From assembly GCA_949130485.1 (NCBI GenBank), contig OX422183.1, forward strand, positions 16,241,812-16,305,811: a stretch of 64,000 nt of DNA, read 5' to 3'. The notes beneath the pieces were generated by a model. That model had not been told where the DNA came from, made no database searches, and saw only the letters and a program-made list of their open reading frames with translations. Every line of letters starts with the position of its first letter. Positions within the stretch are counted from its first letter, which is position 1. The DNA comes from Agelas oroides (lineage: Eukaryota > Porifera > Demospongiae > Agelasida > Agelasidae). This document shows positions 11,724-21,443 of the stretch, piece by piece. Made by a program: the position numbers and the translations under genes.

Positions 11724-12100
11724 ATGGTTCTTCTGAGGTATCTGAAGCCCCGAGATGGATTATCACTCTCAGTACCTTCGCAGGCAATTGCTAGGGCAAA
11801 TCGAGAAGTTCAAGAAGTGATGAAGCAAGGGAGGGAAGAAGCATGCGCCCTACGGAAGGTACAGCCCAGATGAACGTGCTGAAATTGGTCAGTACGATTG
11901 TGACCATGGCGTAGCAGCAGCGGCACGACACTTTTTGAAGCGATTCAGATCAAGCATCAATGAGAGTACTGTTCGATCCATGAAGAGAGACTACCTCCAG
12001 GCTCTAAGACGAAAGAGAGCAGCCCAAAACGAAGGTGACTTGACTGTCCTTCCTCATAAGAAGCGTGGTAGACTGGTTTTACTCGGACAAGAGTTGGATG
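11724..12100 (+). pseudogene. Pogo transposase, N-terminal part (broken)
   Basis: The reading begins at ATG 11724 with LKPRDGLSLSVPSQAIARAN and NREVQEVM, then a frame change near 11850 leads into YSPDERAEIGQYDCDHGVAA. After that comes a helix-turn-helix-like segment with NESTVRSMKRDYLQAL and a KKRGR basic motif. This is the DNA-binding half of a DDE_1 (pogo/Tigger-like) transposase. The frame breaks off at GAGTTGGATG where the IS3EU-like element is inserted. The frame is restored exactly at 16593, so the two halves were once one exon. It is inactivated by the insertion plus at least one frameshift. Confidence 0.75.
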
Positions 12101-12907
12101 GTGGTGAGTGTACCTTCCGGCCATTCTGATTTCAGACTTGAATTCCACTCTGAAAGCTAAAATCATCCCTTTGTCCTTCTGATTTCAGCCTGGAATACCG
12201 TTCTGAAAACTGAAATCATCTTTGGTCATTCCGATTTCAGACTTACGTGCTAATGTTGTTCTGAATGTTCAAACTGGCCAGGCTGGTATGATTGTACCTT
12301 CTGGCCATTCTGATTGCAGACCTGAATGTTGTTCTGAAAGCCAAAATTATCCCTGGTTGTTCTCATTTCAGACTTGAATGCTATTCTGAAAGCTGAAATC
12401 ACCCCCTGGTCATTCTGATTTCAGATTTGAATGTTAATTTGAAAGCTCAGTAAAAACACCCTTTGGCCATAGGCTATGCTGCTCTACTGCTGACAACTTG
12501 TGCATCAGTCAACTAAAATCCGATTTGGTACACACAGTCGGATTTCAGAAACATTGTGAGATTCAGTGGGTAAAAAATGCCAGTTGCTTCTTCATACTGC
12601 AGAGTCCATGCACAGTTCCTGATTATGAAGGCAAGGGTCAATATGTAATTATGAATAATTCACTGTTATCAAGAATGCAATCATAAGAACTGCATGCACT
12701 GTTATCAACAAGATGCTGCACAAGCTGACCAAAAGACTCTGTCAACTGTACAAAGTATTTAATTGCTTGTCTGAAGATAGTGCCATTTCTGTGCAGTATG
12801 TCATTAAATATGGTTTGCATGTTTGGATACTTGAGGTAAAAGTCTCGTTCTCGTAATTTTTGCAAATGTGGATGGCCTTGATGCAATGTAATTGCTTGGT
12901 TTGTTGA
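12101..12907. repeat. IS3EU-like left inverted repeat
   Basis: Pairs with 16110-16586. Relative to the right arm it has an extra block at about 12347-12580. The outer part consists of degenerate units of about 50 bp (TTCTGATTTCAGACTTGAAT), likely transposase-binding sites. The inner part (12581-12720 and 12838-12907) overlaps the 3' coding end of the integrase, so part of that coding sequence exists in inverted duplicate. Confidence 0.7.
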
Positions 12908-13879
12908 TGGTATAACTGTCGGATTTAGCCGAGAAGGGTGACCATCTTGGGATGCTAACACATTGGGTATGCCTCCTCTCCTTCCAGGAATAGTATGTTC
13001 ATTCCATGATGCAATAAAGTTTACCATACTTGGTTGTATTACATTGATTGTAGTCCATGAAACACAAAACTTTTCAGTATCGGTATGCATGGTGATTTCT
13101 TGGTTAGCTTCCATATCAACTAAAACCCTTTTCACAGGATAATTAATACAAGAGTTGACTTCGGGCCACAGATGCTCAACCCTGTGATTCATCCTAGAGG
13201 TACTTTGAATTACTGGCATCTGTGCCTGTCTTGGCCTTAGATGGGCAAGATGATGCTGAACTGTTACAGACAGGACAAATTCTCCTCCATGATCAGTCCG
13301 GAGTTGCTCCCAAAGACCTTCCCTTTCCAGTATTGGCTTCATAAGTGTGTTGTAAACACTGATTGGATTCTTCACTGGAATAGTTATCATTCCAATGATC
13401 TTCCGACTGTACCCATCCACTGCTACTACATGGGTCACTCCGTACATAACTAATTTTTCGTTCTGATCAAGGTGGAGTTTGTCTCCATAGAATCGAGCAG
13501 TGTAAGGTATTGGGTTGATCCTCCGATGGGTTAGTTGCCTCCTGCTGTGGTGAGGCCCTGGGGCAACTCTACTTAATGAATGACCTACTCTGCGCTGACT
13601 GACACGTATTCCTGACACTCTTAAGAGGCCCTGCATGGTTTTCCTCCCATATGAATGTCCTACAGTCTGGACTCGCAAGGCAACATGTACGTCCAGCTCT
13701 TGATCATTCATTCTACTGTGGTAGTGAATACCCCTTGAGACACAAAAACGCCGGACACTGCGAGCTGATAGTCCTCGAATAGAAGGGTTCCTTTGTCTAA
13801 GATTTTGACTTATTTGTTGGTAAGTTTCTCCGGCAGTCACTCTTGCAGCAATCTCTCGCTCAAAACGATCAAGTGCCAT
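12638..13879 (-). CDS. Integrase-type (DDE) transposase, IS3EU-like
   Basis: An intact 413-aa ORF from ATG 13879. Residues 1-105 look like paired helical DNA-binding segments (RSVRRFCVSRGIHYHSRMND, GLLRVSGIRVSQRRVGHSLS). The catalytic core has LHLDQNEKL (Asp138), RTDHGGEF (Asp196) and RVEHLWPEVN (Glu235 or Glu240), the D-D-E set of rve integrases. It would cut and join the transposon ends in the nucleus. The last 80 or so residues read into the left inverted repeat and share a tail with the RING-gene ORF. It faces away from the RING gene at 14097, leaving about 220 bp for a shared promoter. No frameshift is visible, so the element could be recent. Assignment to integrase is secure; the superfamily name is less so. 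Confidence 0.85.
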   Translation of the reverse strand: MALDRFEREIAARVTAGETYQQISQNLRQRNPSIRGLSARSVRRFCVSRGIHYHSRMNDQELDVHVALRVQTVGHSYGRKTMQGLLRVSGIRVSQRRVGHSLSRVAPGPHHSRRQLTHRRINPIPYTARFYGDKLHLDQNEKLVMYGVTHVVAVDGYSRKIIGMITIPVKNPISVYNTLMKPILEREGLWEQLRTDHGGEFVLSVTVQHHLAHLRPRQAQMPVIQSTSRMNHRVEHLWPEVNSCINYPVKRVLVDMEANQEITMHTDTEKFCVSWTTINVIQPSMVNFIASWNEHTIPGRRGGIPNVLASQDGHPSRLNPTVIPSTNQAITLHQGHPHLQKLRERDFYLKYPNMQTIFNDILHRNGTIFRQAIKYFVQLTESFGQLVQHLVDNSACSSYDCILDNSELFIITY

Positions 13880-14096
13880 AATTTTACACTATAAACTGAC
13901 TATGATACTATACTTAGAAACTAAATTTAGCCGACATGGCCTTTTCCAGGGTAAAACGCATTGACACCATACTAAGTCTAGTGCTTTTACTTAATATTGA
14001 GGGGCTACCCTTCACACGTGGATCCAGTTGCGTGTGCTGCTGCGAACTTGTGCTGCAAACTCGTGCTGCGCGGTTGTGTTCCTCAACGGAACAACC

Positions 14097-16288
14097 ATGC
14101 AGCAAACTACATCTGAAGTGGTATATTTGGTACGTCCACCGGGACCAGAAGGTCAGATGGAGCGACCATTCACTTGTAACCTGGATGTAAGTTGACGCCA
14201 TGGTATGGAATAATGTTGTAGAAACAGTCTTAAAGCAAGAAGAGTATGTACCTGGTATGTATCCTACCATTTAATATTGATAGCTAACACTTAGTGTCTT
14301 AGTCTGCTTGGCAGCAGTATATGCGCAACTTTGTTCACTAGTCTAGTCTGTGGGTATTTGTTACCTCAGCAGTTTCATGCATGACAATATACTTTTTTTA
14401 GTTTTACCCTGCCCTCCGCATTCTACTTTGCCTCATGCTGTCTGTTTGGTACTGCTGCAGCGTTTCCTTTGATGTCTAATTTAGGTTGGTAAATCATTCA
14501 TTGTTACCCTACAAATCGTTTGGTGAGTAAAGTCCAGTCCAGAGTCCATCTTTTACACAGACCCTATTGGTTCAAGGTCAATGCAAACAGCAGTATATCC
14601 CGTATACCTATCTATCATGTTGCTGGGTTGACTGAAGGCAAGGCTGTTGGTACCAGTCGGTATGCTGATTGACTGATTGAACACTTACTAGGATTCTGTT
14701 TTTGTTAACTATTAATGGTAGGTTAGCCAATTCATTGCCATATATATAAGAGATAAACTGGTCTTGATTGGTATGTTAGGCCAATACTGCATTTGTTTTT
14801 GACCTGTGAATGAAATTGAGGAAAAAAGGGGGGTTGGCCCTTGCTTTGTGGTGGGTGCTTGATACATACTCTGTGGTTTGATACCCTCCCACTGTATGTA
14901 CCCTCATTCATAGTTCTGTTACTATTATGCAATGTTTTCTGTCCCTAGGTGGAGAATACTGGCTAACTTTTTAAGCTTCATCCCCCGACCATATACTTGG
15001 TTGAGGAAATCGACAATACCCCTGTATGGCCTTCAAAAAGTTCTGGGAAATTTAGAACTGGCCAACTTGTACCTACTTATACATATGAGGTGCATGGTGA
15101 GAGTGTTAAGGAACGTGACCTACAGAGCAAACAAAGTGATTTTCAACCTACTGCAATACCTTATGCTGCTTATACCGGACCCACTATTCCTCATGTACCT
15201 CGTTCCACTAAGAAGGCGTCTGTGACAACTAAAGTCTTACTTGTTAGTCTGACCGCCCGAGACATTAGCCGAGCAAGCAGCAGTAGAGTTAGCGCCAAAG
15301 TTGATTACAACATTGTAACCAATGTCCCCCTATCGCTCGAACCTTCCCAGTGCAATGTAAAAGGTGTAACATAGCTCGTCACCAATGAGGTAGGATTTCA
15401 AGTGGTATTACTTGACAGCAAATGTTACCCGATTTTAGATGGTGAGGCTAGTGGAAAGGTGGCATTTTGGAAGAGCACAAGAAAAATCCTTGTTGCCTCG
15501 AAATCTCTTTATGAACAACTTGTGGGGGAGACTGCAGATCTAATGAAAGCAGCAAGAGATGCAGAATCAGTAAAAACTACTGACTTGCAAGATGATGACG
15601 ATGAAGTACAAGAAATACAAACACCACCACTTAAAAAGAAAAAATTAGATCATTGCAATGATGCAATTATAGTATACTGGAAAAGGTGTCATCAATTGAG
15701 TCCAAACTGGTCTTTCTCAATGACTTAGAACAGGGATTCCACTGCATTATTTGCAAAGGTGTTGCAAACTCACCCACTGTCTCAGCATGCTGTCAGAGGG
15801 TGGTAGGGTGTGAACAGTGTGTTAACAACTGGTATTGCAGTAGCACTCGATGTCCATTATGTAGTACAGAAGATGCTATTTGGGGGTTTTGTGAAATGCT
15901 AAAATTGCTCAACACCACACAAAGGGAACAAGGTGAACCACAAGATGTACAGGTTCCTGGTACACCAACCGAGGAAGAAGAGATTAATGACTTTGAAGAA
16001 CTACCAAATTACCGGAGGCCATCTATAGGAACTGATCTTCATTACTTGGGCCTCCATCCTATGTTTCTATTGTATAGCCTTACACAGGAATGGCACACCT
16101 TTGAAAAAGACCCTCTGCAAGGCCATCCACATTTACAAAAATTACGAGAACAAGACTTCTACCTCAAGTATCCAAACATGCAAACCATCACACTGTTCAT
16201 TTCTTATGATTGCATTGTTGATAACAGTGCATGCAGTTCTTATGATTGCATTCTTGATAACAGTGAATTATTCATAATTACATATTGA
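14097..16288 (+). pseudogene. RING-finger gene of the IS3EU-like element, decayed
   Basis: Exon 1 (14097-14186, ATG, VVYLVRPPGPEGQM) ends at CTGGAT|GTAAGT. Exon 2 probably starts at 14976 after a CTAAC/T-run/AAG acceptor and reads HPPTIYLVEEIDNTPVWPSK. An in-frame TAG interrupts at about 15372, then VGFQVVLLDSKCYPILDGEA continues in the same frame. A frame change near 15670 leads into the finger: FHCIICKGV, ACCQRVVGCEQCVNNWY and CPLC, with cysteine spacing like a RING or U-box-type domain. The ORF then runs into the right inverted repeat and acquires the same tail as the integrase. RING proteins usually act as ubiquitin ligases. Its role for the transposon is unknown. The intron 14187-14975 holds no other gene. 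Confidence 0.6.
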
Positions 16289-16586
16289 CCCTTGCCTTCA
16301 TAATCAGGAACTGTGCATGGACTCTGCAGTATGAAGAAGCAACTGGCATAATTTTGGCTTTCAGAACAACATTCAGGTCTGCAATCAGAATGGCCAGAAG
16401 GTACAATCATACCAGCCTGGCCAGTTTGAACATTCAGAACAACATTAGCACGTAAGTCTGAAATCAGAATGACCAAGGATGATTTCAGTTTTCAGAATAG
16501 CATTCCAGGCTGAAATCAGAAGGACAAAGGGCTTTCAGAGGGGAATTCAAGTCTGAAATCAGAATGGCCGGAAGGTACACTCACCC
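16110..16586. repeat. IS3EU-like right inverted repeat
   Basis: Reverse complement of the left arm, lacking the block corresponding to 12347-12580 and a stretch between the two coding pieces. It ends at TACACTCACCC just before the TGGATG duplication. A 30-bp piece containing TCTTATGATTGCAT is duplicated in tandem at about 16202-16262. Confidence 0.7.
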
Positions 16587-16592
16587 TGGATG

Positions 16593-17663
16593 CTACAGTA
16601 CAAACGCACCTGAGGAAAGTCAGGGGTGGAGGTGGAGCTGTTTCAGCACAGATTGTGATAGCAGCTGCCCGGGGAATTTTGTTAGCCATTGATAAAAGCA
16701 AGCTAGAAGAATTTGGAGGAAGTGTGCGACTAAACCGATTCCGGGCGCATTCCCTGCTGAAGCGCATGAACTTTGTTTGAGGAGAGCTACCATTGCAAAG
16801 GTAGGCATTCCATTGACAACTTCTATGCACTGAAGAAGTCATTTCTTGATGATGTACGTATGTGCAACTGTGACCATGGAGGAGGTCCCGCCAGAACTGA
16901 TCATGAATTGGGACCAGACAGGGATTAAACTGGTCCCCTCGTCATCCTGGATGATGGAACAATGAGGCTCCCCGAGGGTGGAAATGGTTGGTGTCAACGA
17001 CAAACAACATATAACAACCATTTTTTGTGGAACCATTTTGGGTGACTTTCTACCTGTGCAACTCATCTACCAAGGAAAAACACCCCGCTGCCACCCACGG
17101 TTCCAGTTTCCTTCTGGATGGGACATCACCCACTCTCGAGGAGACCATGATGCAATACATCAACAATATCACCATTCTGGAGAGTGTTCGACAGTTGCTA
17201 AGCGACAGAAAGCCAGCACTCATTATCATGGATAACTTTAGAGGTCAAGTTACACCCTCTTCTTGAAGACCATGACATCCATGTGTGCTTACTGCCGCCC
17301 AACACTACGGATTTACTTCAGCCTACGGACATCTCCGTTAACAAGCCTGCAAAAGACTTCCTCAGGAGAAACTCCAGGAGTGGTACTCCAAGCAAGTTAT
17401 GAAGCAACTGGTGTGGACATAGAGACATGTGAACTTAAACCTATAGACCTGAGCCTGTCAGTACTCAAAGAAGTTGGGCAAAGTGGCTGGTAGAAATGGC
17501 CAAGGACAATCCAATGATTATTGTTAATGGGTTCATTCGCTTAGGGATCACAGGTGCTTTGGATGGAGCTGAAAATGACGGTGTGGAAGATGAACCAACA
17601 GATGAAGAGACCGTGGACTCAGAGGAAGAGCTAGACGAGGAAGCTGAGAACCTCATTCAGTAA
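16593..17663 (+). pseudogene. Pogo transposase, DDE catalytic part (broken)
   Basis: It continues the frame left at 12100 (TVQTHLRKVRGGGGAVSAQI), then breaks at about 16777 (TGA) and shifts frame several times. Catalytic pieces are readable: ELIMNWDQTGIKLVPSSSW (first Asp), VNDKQHITTIFCGTILGDFL, LIIMDNFRGQ (second Asp) and LLPPNTTDLLQPTDISVNKP (third Asp). The acidic C-terminus ends at TAA 17661-17663. These are the D-D-D residues of pogo/Tigger DDE_1 transposases, which insert at TA. Multiple indels mean this copy is dead apart from the IS3EU-like insertion. Confidence 0.75.
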
Positions 17664-17837
17664 CATTCAAACATACTTTTGTTGTAATTTTATCACTGAA
17701 AATGCTTTTACATATGTATACATCTTTTCATGTTTACTGTACATGTGCAAGTAGAACAAATTAGATACAATTCAACGTACATGTGTAAGAATGCAAACAA
17801 TACATATGCATGTAGCTGTACATGAATGACCACACCC

Positions 17838-18182
17838 TCAGCTTTTCAGTAATCGCTTCAGTTTGTTGATCTCTTCAGCTTTAGCGGTAAATATCACCTC
17901 ATAAGGAATCTCGAGTCGATGTAGATAGCTAGAATATCTTCGGCTTTCACTGACTCGACAACAGACAGTACCCCCTCTTCTGAGAAACAGCGAACAAACA
18001 CGCGACACTTTTCGGGGTAAATGCCCGATGACTGTTTCGTCCTTTTTGACAGCCACAGCATATCTGTCCTGACTGTTGGTTGGCTCTCTTTCACAATAAA
18101 GAATCTCTTCTACAGCGGAGGACCAAATGCGTCGATAAACGTGGTAGCCATGGACACAACACTCTCGCATGTAAGTCTCCAT
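17838..18182 (-). CDS. HIRAN-domain protein inside pogo element
   Basis: An intact 114-aa ORF from ATG 18182. It reads GYHVYRRIWSSAVEEILYCE, then EPTNSQDRYAVAVKKDETVI and GHLPRKVSRVCSLFLRRGG, the pattern of HIRAN domains (N-x-D-x-AVAV followed by GHxPR). HIRAN domains bind 3' ends of single-stranded DNA at stalled forks in HLTF-type proteins. Here the domain fills the whole protein. It lies 175 bp from the transposase stop, tail to tail, and 116 bp inside the right inverted repeat, so it belongs to the transposon rather than the flank. A decayed relative lies at 52905-53229. Function in transposition is inference only. Confidence 0.75.
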   Translation of the reverse strand: METYMRECCVHGYHVYRRIWSSAVEEILYCEREPTNSQDRYAVAVKKDETVIGHLPRKVSRVCSLFLRRGGTVCCRVSESRRYSSYLHRLEIPYEVIFTAKAEEINKLKRLLKS

Positions 18183-19129
18183 TATTAAAACCTTTGACCT
18201 GTAAAAAAAAATTCACGGATGGACCTAACCGCAAAAATTTAACAACACGAAAATTTTTACGCGAATTATTTTTAACGTGAAAATTTCCCGATCTACGGTG
18301 TTGCATGAACACTGTATGTCTAAGACCTACTATGCTAATTGGTGGTAATTGAAGCCATATATAGGCGAGATGATAAACAAAGGCAGCCAACTTGCTGGGC
18401 AGAAGATGGCCATGCTACTATTGTGTATCTGTATCTGAGTTGTGTAAGAGCTAAGAACACCACACAAAGCCTATTGAGAGATGTTGGTCGGTGTTGTAAA
18501 GAAGCGCCAATGCTATTAAAAGCACTGTGGATACATGGGATGTGCTGTAGTGCAGCAGGACAGTAGCTAAGTGCGCACTTCACTTAAGTGTCAAAGTGAC
18601 TTGTAGCTCAGTGTGGCTGTCCTGTATCGGTAGTCTGCTACCAGAAAGTTGTAGCTAATAGATCAAGCTTGTTAACAATGTACCTACCTTAGCCTTTATA
18701 CAAGGCTCCAGAGCTGCAAGTTGGGATGAAGTTTGTGTGGTCCCTGATGTGTCAACATTTTTGACCATAACTCAGGTTAGCAGTGGGTTTAAAAAAAAAA
18801 TCGCATATTCTCATCTTTAGCAAATGTAAGTACCTTCATGTTAAGATAGCTAGTTTGGCCACTGTAAAATCCTGTGTCACCATAGGTCCAATTTCGTGAT
18901 GGCGAATGTTTGGAGCTGTATAGTCTCTGTAGATTACCTCTCAGCCTTAGCACTTTAACTGAAGATACTTCAATGACAACTGTATCTAGCTGTGGTGTCA
19001 AACTTCAGTAAGTCCTTTCAGGCTTGGAAAGAAAGGCTAAACATTGGGCATACACATGCACCTTTGTGGCTTTCATTAATTCATTCATTCATTACTATAT
19101 ATTTTTTTCTTTCCACTTGGGGTGCAATC

Positions 19130-19480
19130 TTGCTGATTGAGTTGTACCTGTAATTGCACATTTTGGCTTCATGTGGGTTTTTAAAAGTTCAATAATTTCC
19201 AAACAGTTCAATTAAGGCCTATATAGCACTGTGTTCCCTTGTATGAAAATTATGGTACTGTCAGTGCCTTTGATCCGCCCACACATCATACAACAAGTAT
19301 GCTTTATGGCATGCCATCCCTACATATTTGAAAAAATTTTTTTATTCCTGTTTCTGTGCTTTTTTTGTTCGTTAATTCCAACATGATACAAGAAAAATGT
19401 TTTAAAGTGTATTTACCCCTAACCCACAACTTGAAACAGCATTGACAGTTTAGTAGTGGTTTAGAGAAGTCCAAGCATGT
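19130..19480. other. No gene; family B fragment
   Basis: Contains GGCATGCCATCCCTACATAT at about 19309, a scrap of family B, and otherwise A/T-rich sequence with no supported coding region. Confidence 0.5.
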
Positions 19481-19565
19481 AATACCGTATAGCTCCAAAT
19501 TTTCGTGGCACAATATTTTCGTGAATTTCGTGATTAACCTCAAGATCCCGAAAATTTTGTATATG

Positions 19566-19705
19566 TAACAGCATGGTTTGTAGTGCAATTTGGGAATTAA
19601 TTGCATTCGTAAGGTCAGTAATTTCACTCGGCTTCGCCTCGTGAAATTACAAACCTTACTCATGCAATTAATTCCCAAAATTGCACTACAAACCATGCTA
19701 TTACA
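19566..19705. repeat. 140-bp palindromic MITE
   Basis: GTAACAGCATGGTTTGTAGT at the left returns in reverse at the right end. Arms of about 65 bp surround a short centre (TCGGCTTCGCCTCG). It lies downstream of the recombinase stop codon, inside the TA-flanked unit. Confidence 0.7.
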
Positions 19706-19816
19706 TATTAATCATAACAACACTGATTATTTACCATCATTCATGTAGCTGAATCAAACATGTGTTTAGATACTATATACACATAATTGCAGGGATATTA
19801 TAGCATATTAAGTGAG

Positions 19817-21295
19817 TCAATCCTCATCAGAGTCTATTATGTAGGCACGAGGCCGCTTCCTTGGAGTCACAACAGGTACTTGATACTGTGTGGATGTACT
19901 GCTTGATTGTGTATTGCCAAAGAATACAGTACAGTTGCTGAAGTTGTACTGATGCGGAACTATAGATGTTGCATATGACGGTGTTACTGGGACATTTGGG
20001 TTGCAGTTATGTAGAGGAGGCCTGGTCACAGCACACTGAGGGCCACTGCTCAACACCTTGCTTATCTGGGCATGGTTTTCCTGCTCCATCTCCGCATACA
20101 GCTGCAAACTCTGTACATTGCGATGTCCTGTGATGGCAGCAATGTCACTGTTAGGAATACCCTGCTTCTGGAGCTTTCTCACAGTTGTTTTCCGAACACT
20201 GTGGTTTGTGAGCTTCTTCCCAGTAGCATCAAGTCCTGCTGCATTTGCCATACTCTTCATGTAGTTGTTAATGGTGTTCACTCCCACAGGTGTAGTGGTA
20301 TACCAAACCTCTCTGTCGGCCTGGAAACTGCGAAGGGGATTCAAGTACAATGGTCCAGATGTTTTCATTTTTTCTGGTCGTTTTGATACCAGTTTCTGTA
20401 TGAGGCGAACTGGACATCTACTACCACCAGTAGCATAGGCTTGTTGGGGGACTCGTCTCTCCTTTTTAACCAACCCTCCTTGGCGTGTCTTTGTAACTCC
20501 TTCGACCCATTCAACATAATCTGCTTCACCAGTCACTGCATTCTTCACAAACTTCAGCTCTTCAACTCGGATCTGGTGGTGTTCCTGTCTTCCCCTTGTT
20601 CCAAAATGTTGGCTCAACACATAAAACACTGTGTGGTTGAGGCTCACAGGACTGGCATCCCCTAGTACACCCTTCTCCCACAGCAGCTCTTCCTCTTCCT
20701 CATTTAATGGGTCTGCTCTGTTCTTTCGCTTCCCTTTGCCTTGTTCTCGGAGTTCAATCGCTTTCCCATTTAGCACCTTCCTGCTTTCACTAAACTCCTT
20801 GTCCTTTGCTATGCTGTATTTGCAGCCACTGCTTCGAAAGAATCTGTCCAGTGCAGCTAGCATGGTCCGAAGGGACTCTGGTTCGTAATCTGTCCCATCC
20901 TTCTTCTTCAATTCAGCAAAGAAATTTTGTACAACCACGTCTAGCTCACTAGCACTAGCATCACATAATGGCACTGTAATGCCACGCTGTTTTTGCCATG
21001 TCTCAAACCTCCACGCCCAGTTGTTGGTGCTTCTATCGGTGTTCTTGTTGCGGTTCTTGTCCTTCAAGCGCTGCAGCTCGTGGGCGTTGCTAGGACCAGG
21101 TAAGCAGAGGGTGGAGCTCGTAGGGGGCGGAGAAGTGGGTGGGGCAGCGTCGCCCTGCAGTACTTCAAGCGGTATACCGGCAAAGAACTCCTCGAGTTCG
21201 TCATCTTCGGTGTTTTCGAACACGTCGGTTGTATTGAGAAATTCGGCAATAGAAGGGCAGAAAAATTCACTCGCACAGTAGCTACCTTCCGCCAT
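19817..21295 (-). CDS. Crypton-like tyrosine recombinase, 492 aa
   Basis: A single-exon ORF from ATG 21295. Residues 1-60 are acidic and proline-rich. Residues 78-160 (DRSTNNWAWRFETWQKQRGI and following) match the SAM-like core-binding domain of this family. The catalytic domain has FGTRGRQE (Arg234 or Arg236), NHSVRKT (His365, Arg368), TGHRN (His391) and LQLYAE (Tyr400), so all tyrosine-recombinase residues are present. It would make a covalent DNA-phosphotyrosine and recombine DNA. The family includes Crypton elements and host genes derived from them. The intact frame argues for recent activity or selection. Upstream lie a hairpin at 21375-21443 and a TATA-like stretch. It sits in a unit with TA-flanked inverted repeats, which is atypical. 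Confidence 0.85.
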   Translation of the reverse strand: MAEGSYCASEFFCPSIAEFLNTTDVFENTEDDELEEFFAGIPLEVLQGDAAPPTSPPPTSSTLCLPGPSNAHELQRLKDKNRNKNTDRSTNNWAWRFETWQKQRGITVPLCDASASELDVVVQNFFAELKKKDGTDYEPESLRTMLAALDRFFRSSGCKYSIAKDKEFSESRKVLNGKAIELREQGKGKRKNRADPLNEEEEELLWEKGVLGDASPVSLNHTVFYVLSQHFGTRGRQEHHQIRVEELKFVKNAVTGEADYVEWVEGVTKTRQGGLVKKERRVPQQAYATGGSRCPVRLIQKLVSKRPEKMKTSGPLYLNPLRSFQADREVWYTTTPVGVNTINNYMKSMANAAGLDATGKKLTNHSVRKTTVRKLQKQGIPNSDIAAITGHRNVQSLQLYAEMEQENHAQISKVLSSGPQCAVTRPPLHNCNPNVPVTPSYATSIVPHQYNFSNCTVFFGNTQSSSTSTQYQVPVVTPRKRPRAYIIDSDED

Positions 21296-21374
21296 GCCGC
21301 TTGGTTACCGTTGTGCGCTCCGTAGCCCGTTTGTTTACTTTTACGTTCGCGCGTAGAAACCGCTGCGGCAGTAG

Positions 21375-21443
21375 CCAATCAGGTTGCGATTACACTTTTT
21401 GCACTCATACCAGTGCAAAAAAGTGTAATTAGCATCTGATTGG
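21375..21443. repeat. Hairpin upstream of recombinase gene
   Basis: CCAATCAG at 21375 and CTGATTGG at the right end frame a stem that includes GATTACACTTTTTGCACT and its near-complement around CATACCAGT. It contains inverted CCAAT boxes 80 bp upstream of the recombinase start, so it could be promoter DNA as well as a small MITE. Confidence 0.5.

Larger units (their letters stand above)
12101..16586. mobile_element. IS3EU-like integrase transposon, 4486 bp
   Basis: Flanked by a 6-bp duplication TGGATG (12095-12100 and 16587-16592) inside the pogo transposase. The ends GTGGTGAGTGTACCTTCCGG and, in reverse, GGTGAGTGTACCTTCCGGCC begin inverted repeats of several hundred bp made of degenerate units of about 50 bp (CATTCTGATTTCAGACTTGA). 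Two divergent genes lie between: an integrase on the minus strand and a decayed RING-finger gene on the plus strand. The integrase sequence and 6-bp duplication fit the eukaryotic IS3EU superfamily as I recall it. The superfamily name is my inference. Confidence 0.75.
11551..18298 (+). mobile_element. Pogo-type DNA transposon, interrupted
   Basis: The ends CCGTAGATCGGGAAAATTTC (11551) and GAAATTTTCCCGATCTACGG-like complement (ending 18298) are inverted repeats. TA precedes the left end, and TG follows the right end where TA would be expected, which fits one mutation. Subterminal stretches repeat TTTCGCG/AAAATTT motifs. Removing the inner element (12101-16586 plus one 6-bp duplication) leaves about 2.26 kb, holding a transposase (plus strand) and a HIRAN-domain ORF (minus strand) arranged tail to tail. 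Confidence 0.8.
11344..19124 (-). repeat. Family A copy 3, split by pogo element
   Basis: 11344-11550 and 18299-19124 together form one minus-strand copy of family A, about 1.0 kb, with end motifs CACCCCAAGTGGAAG (11344) and CTTTCCACTTGGGGTG (19109-19124). The sequence on each side of the pogo insertion continues the order found at 1523-2667, so the insertion site is precise. Confidence 0.75.
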
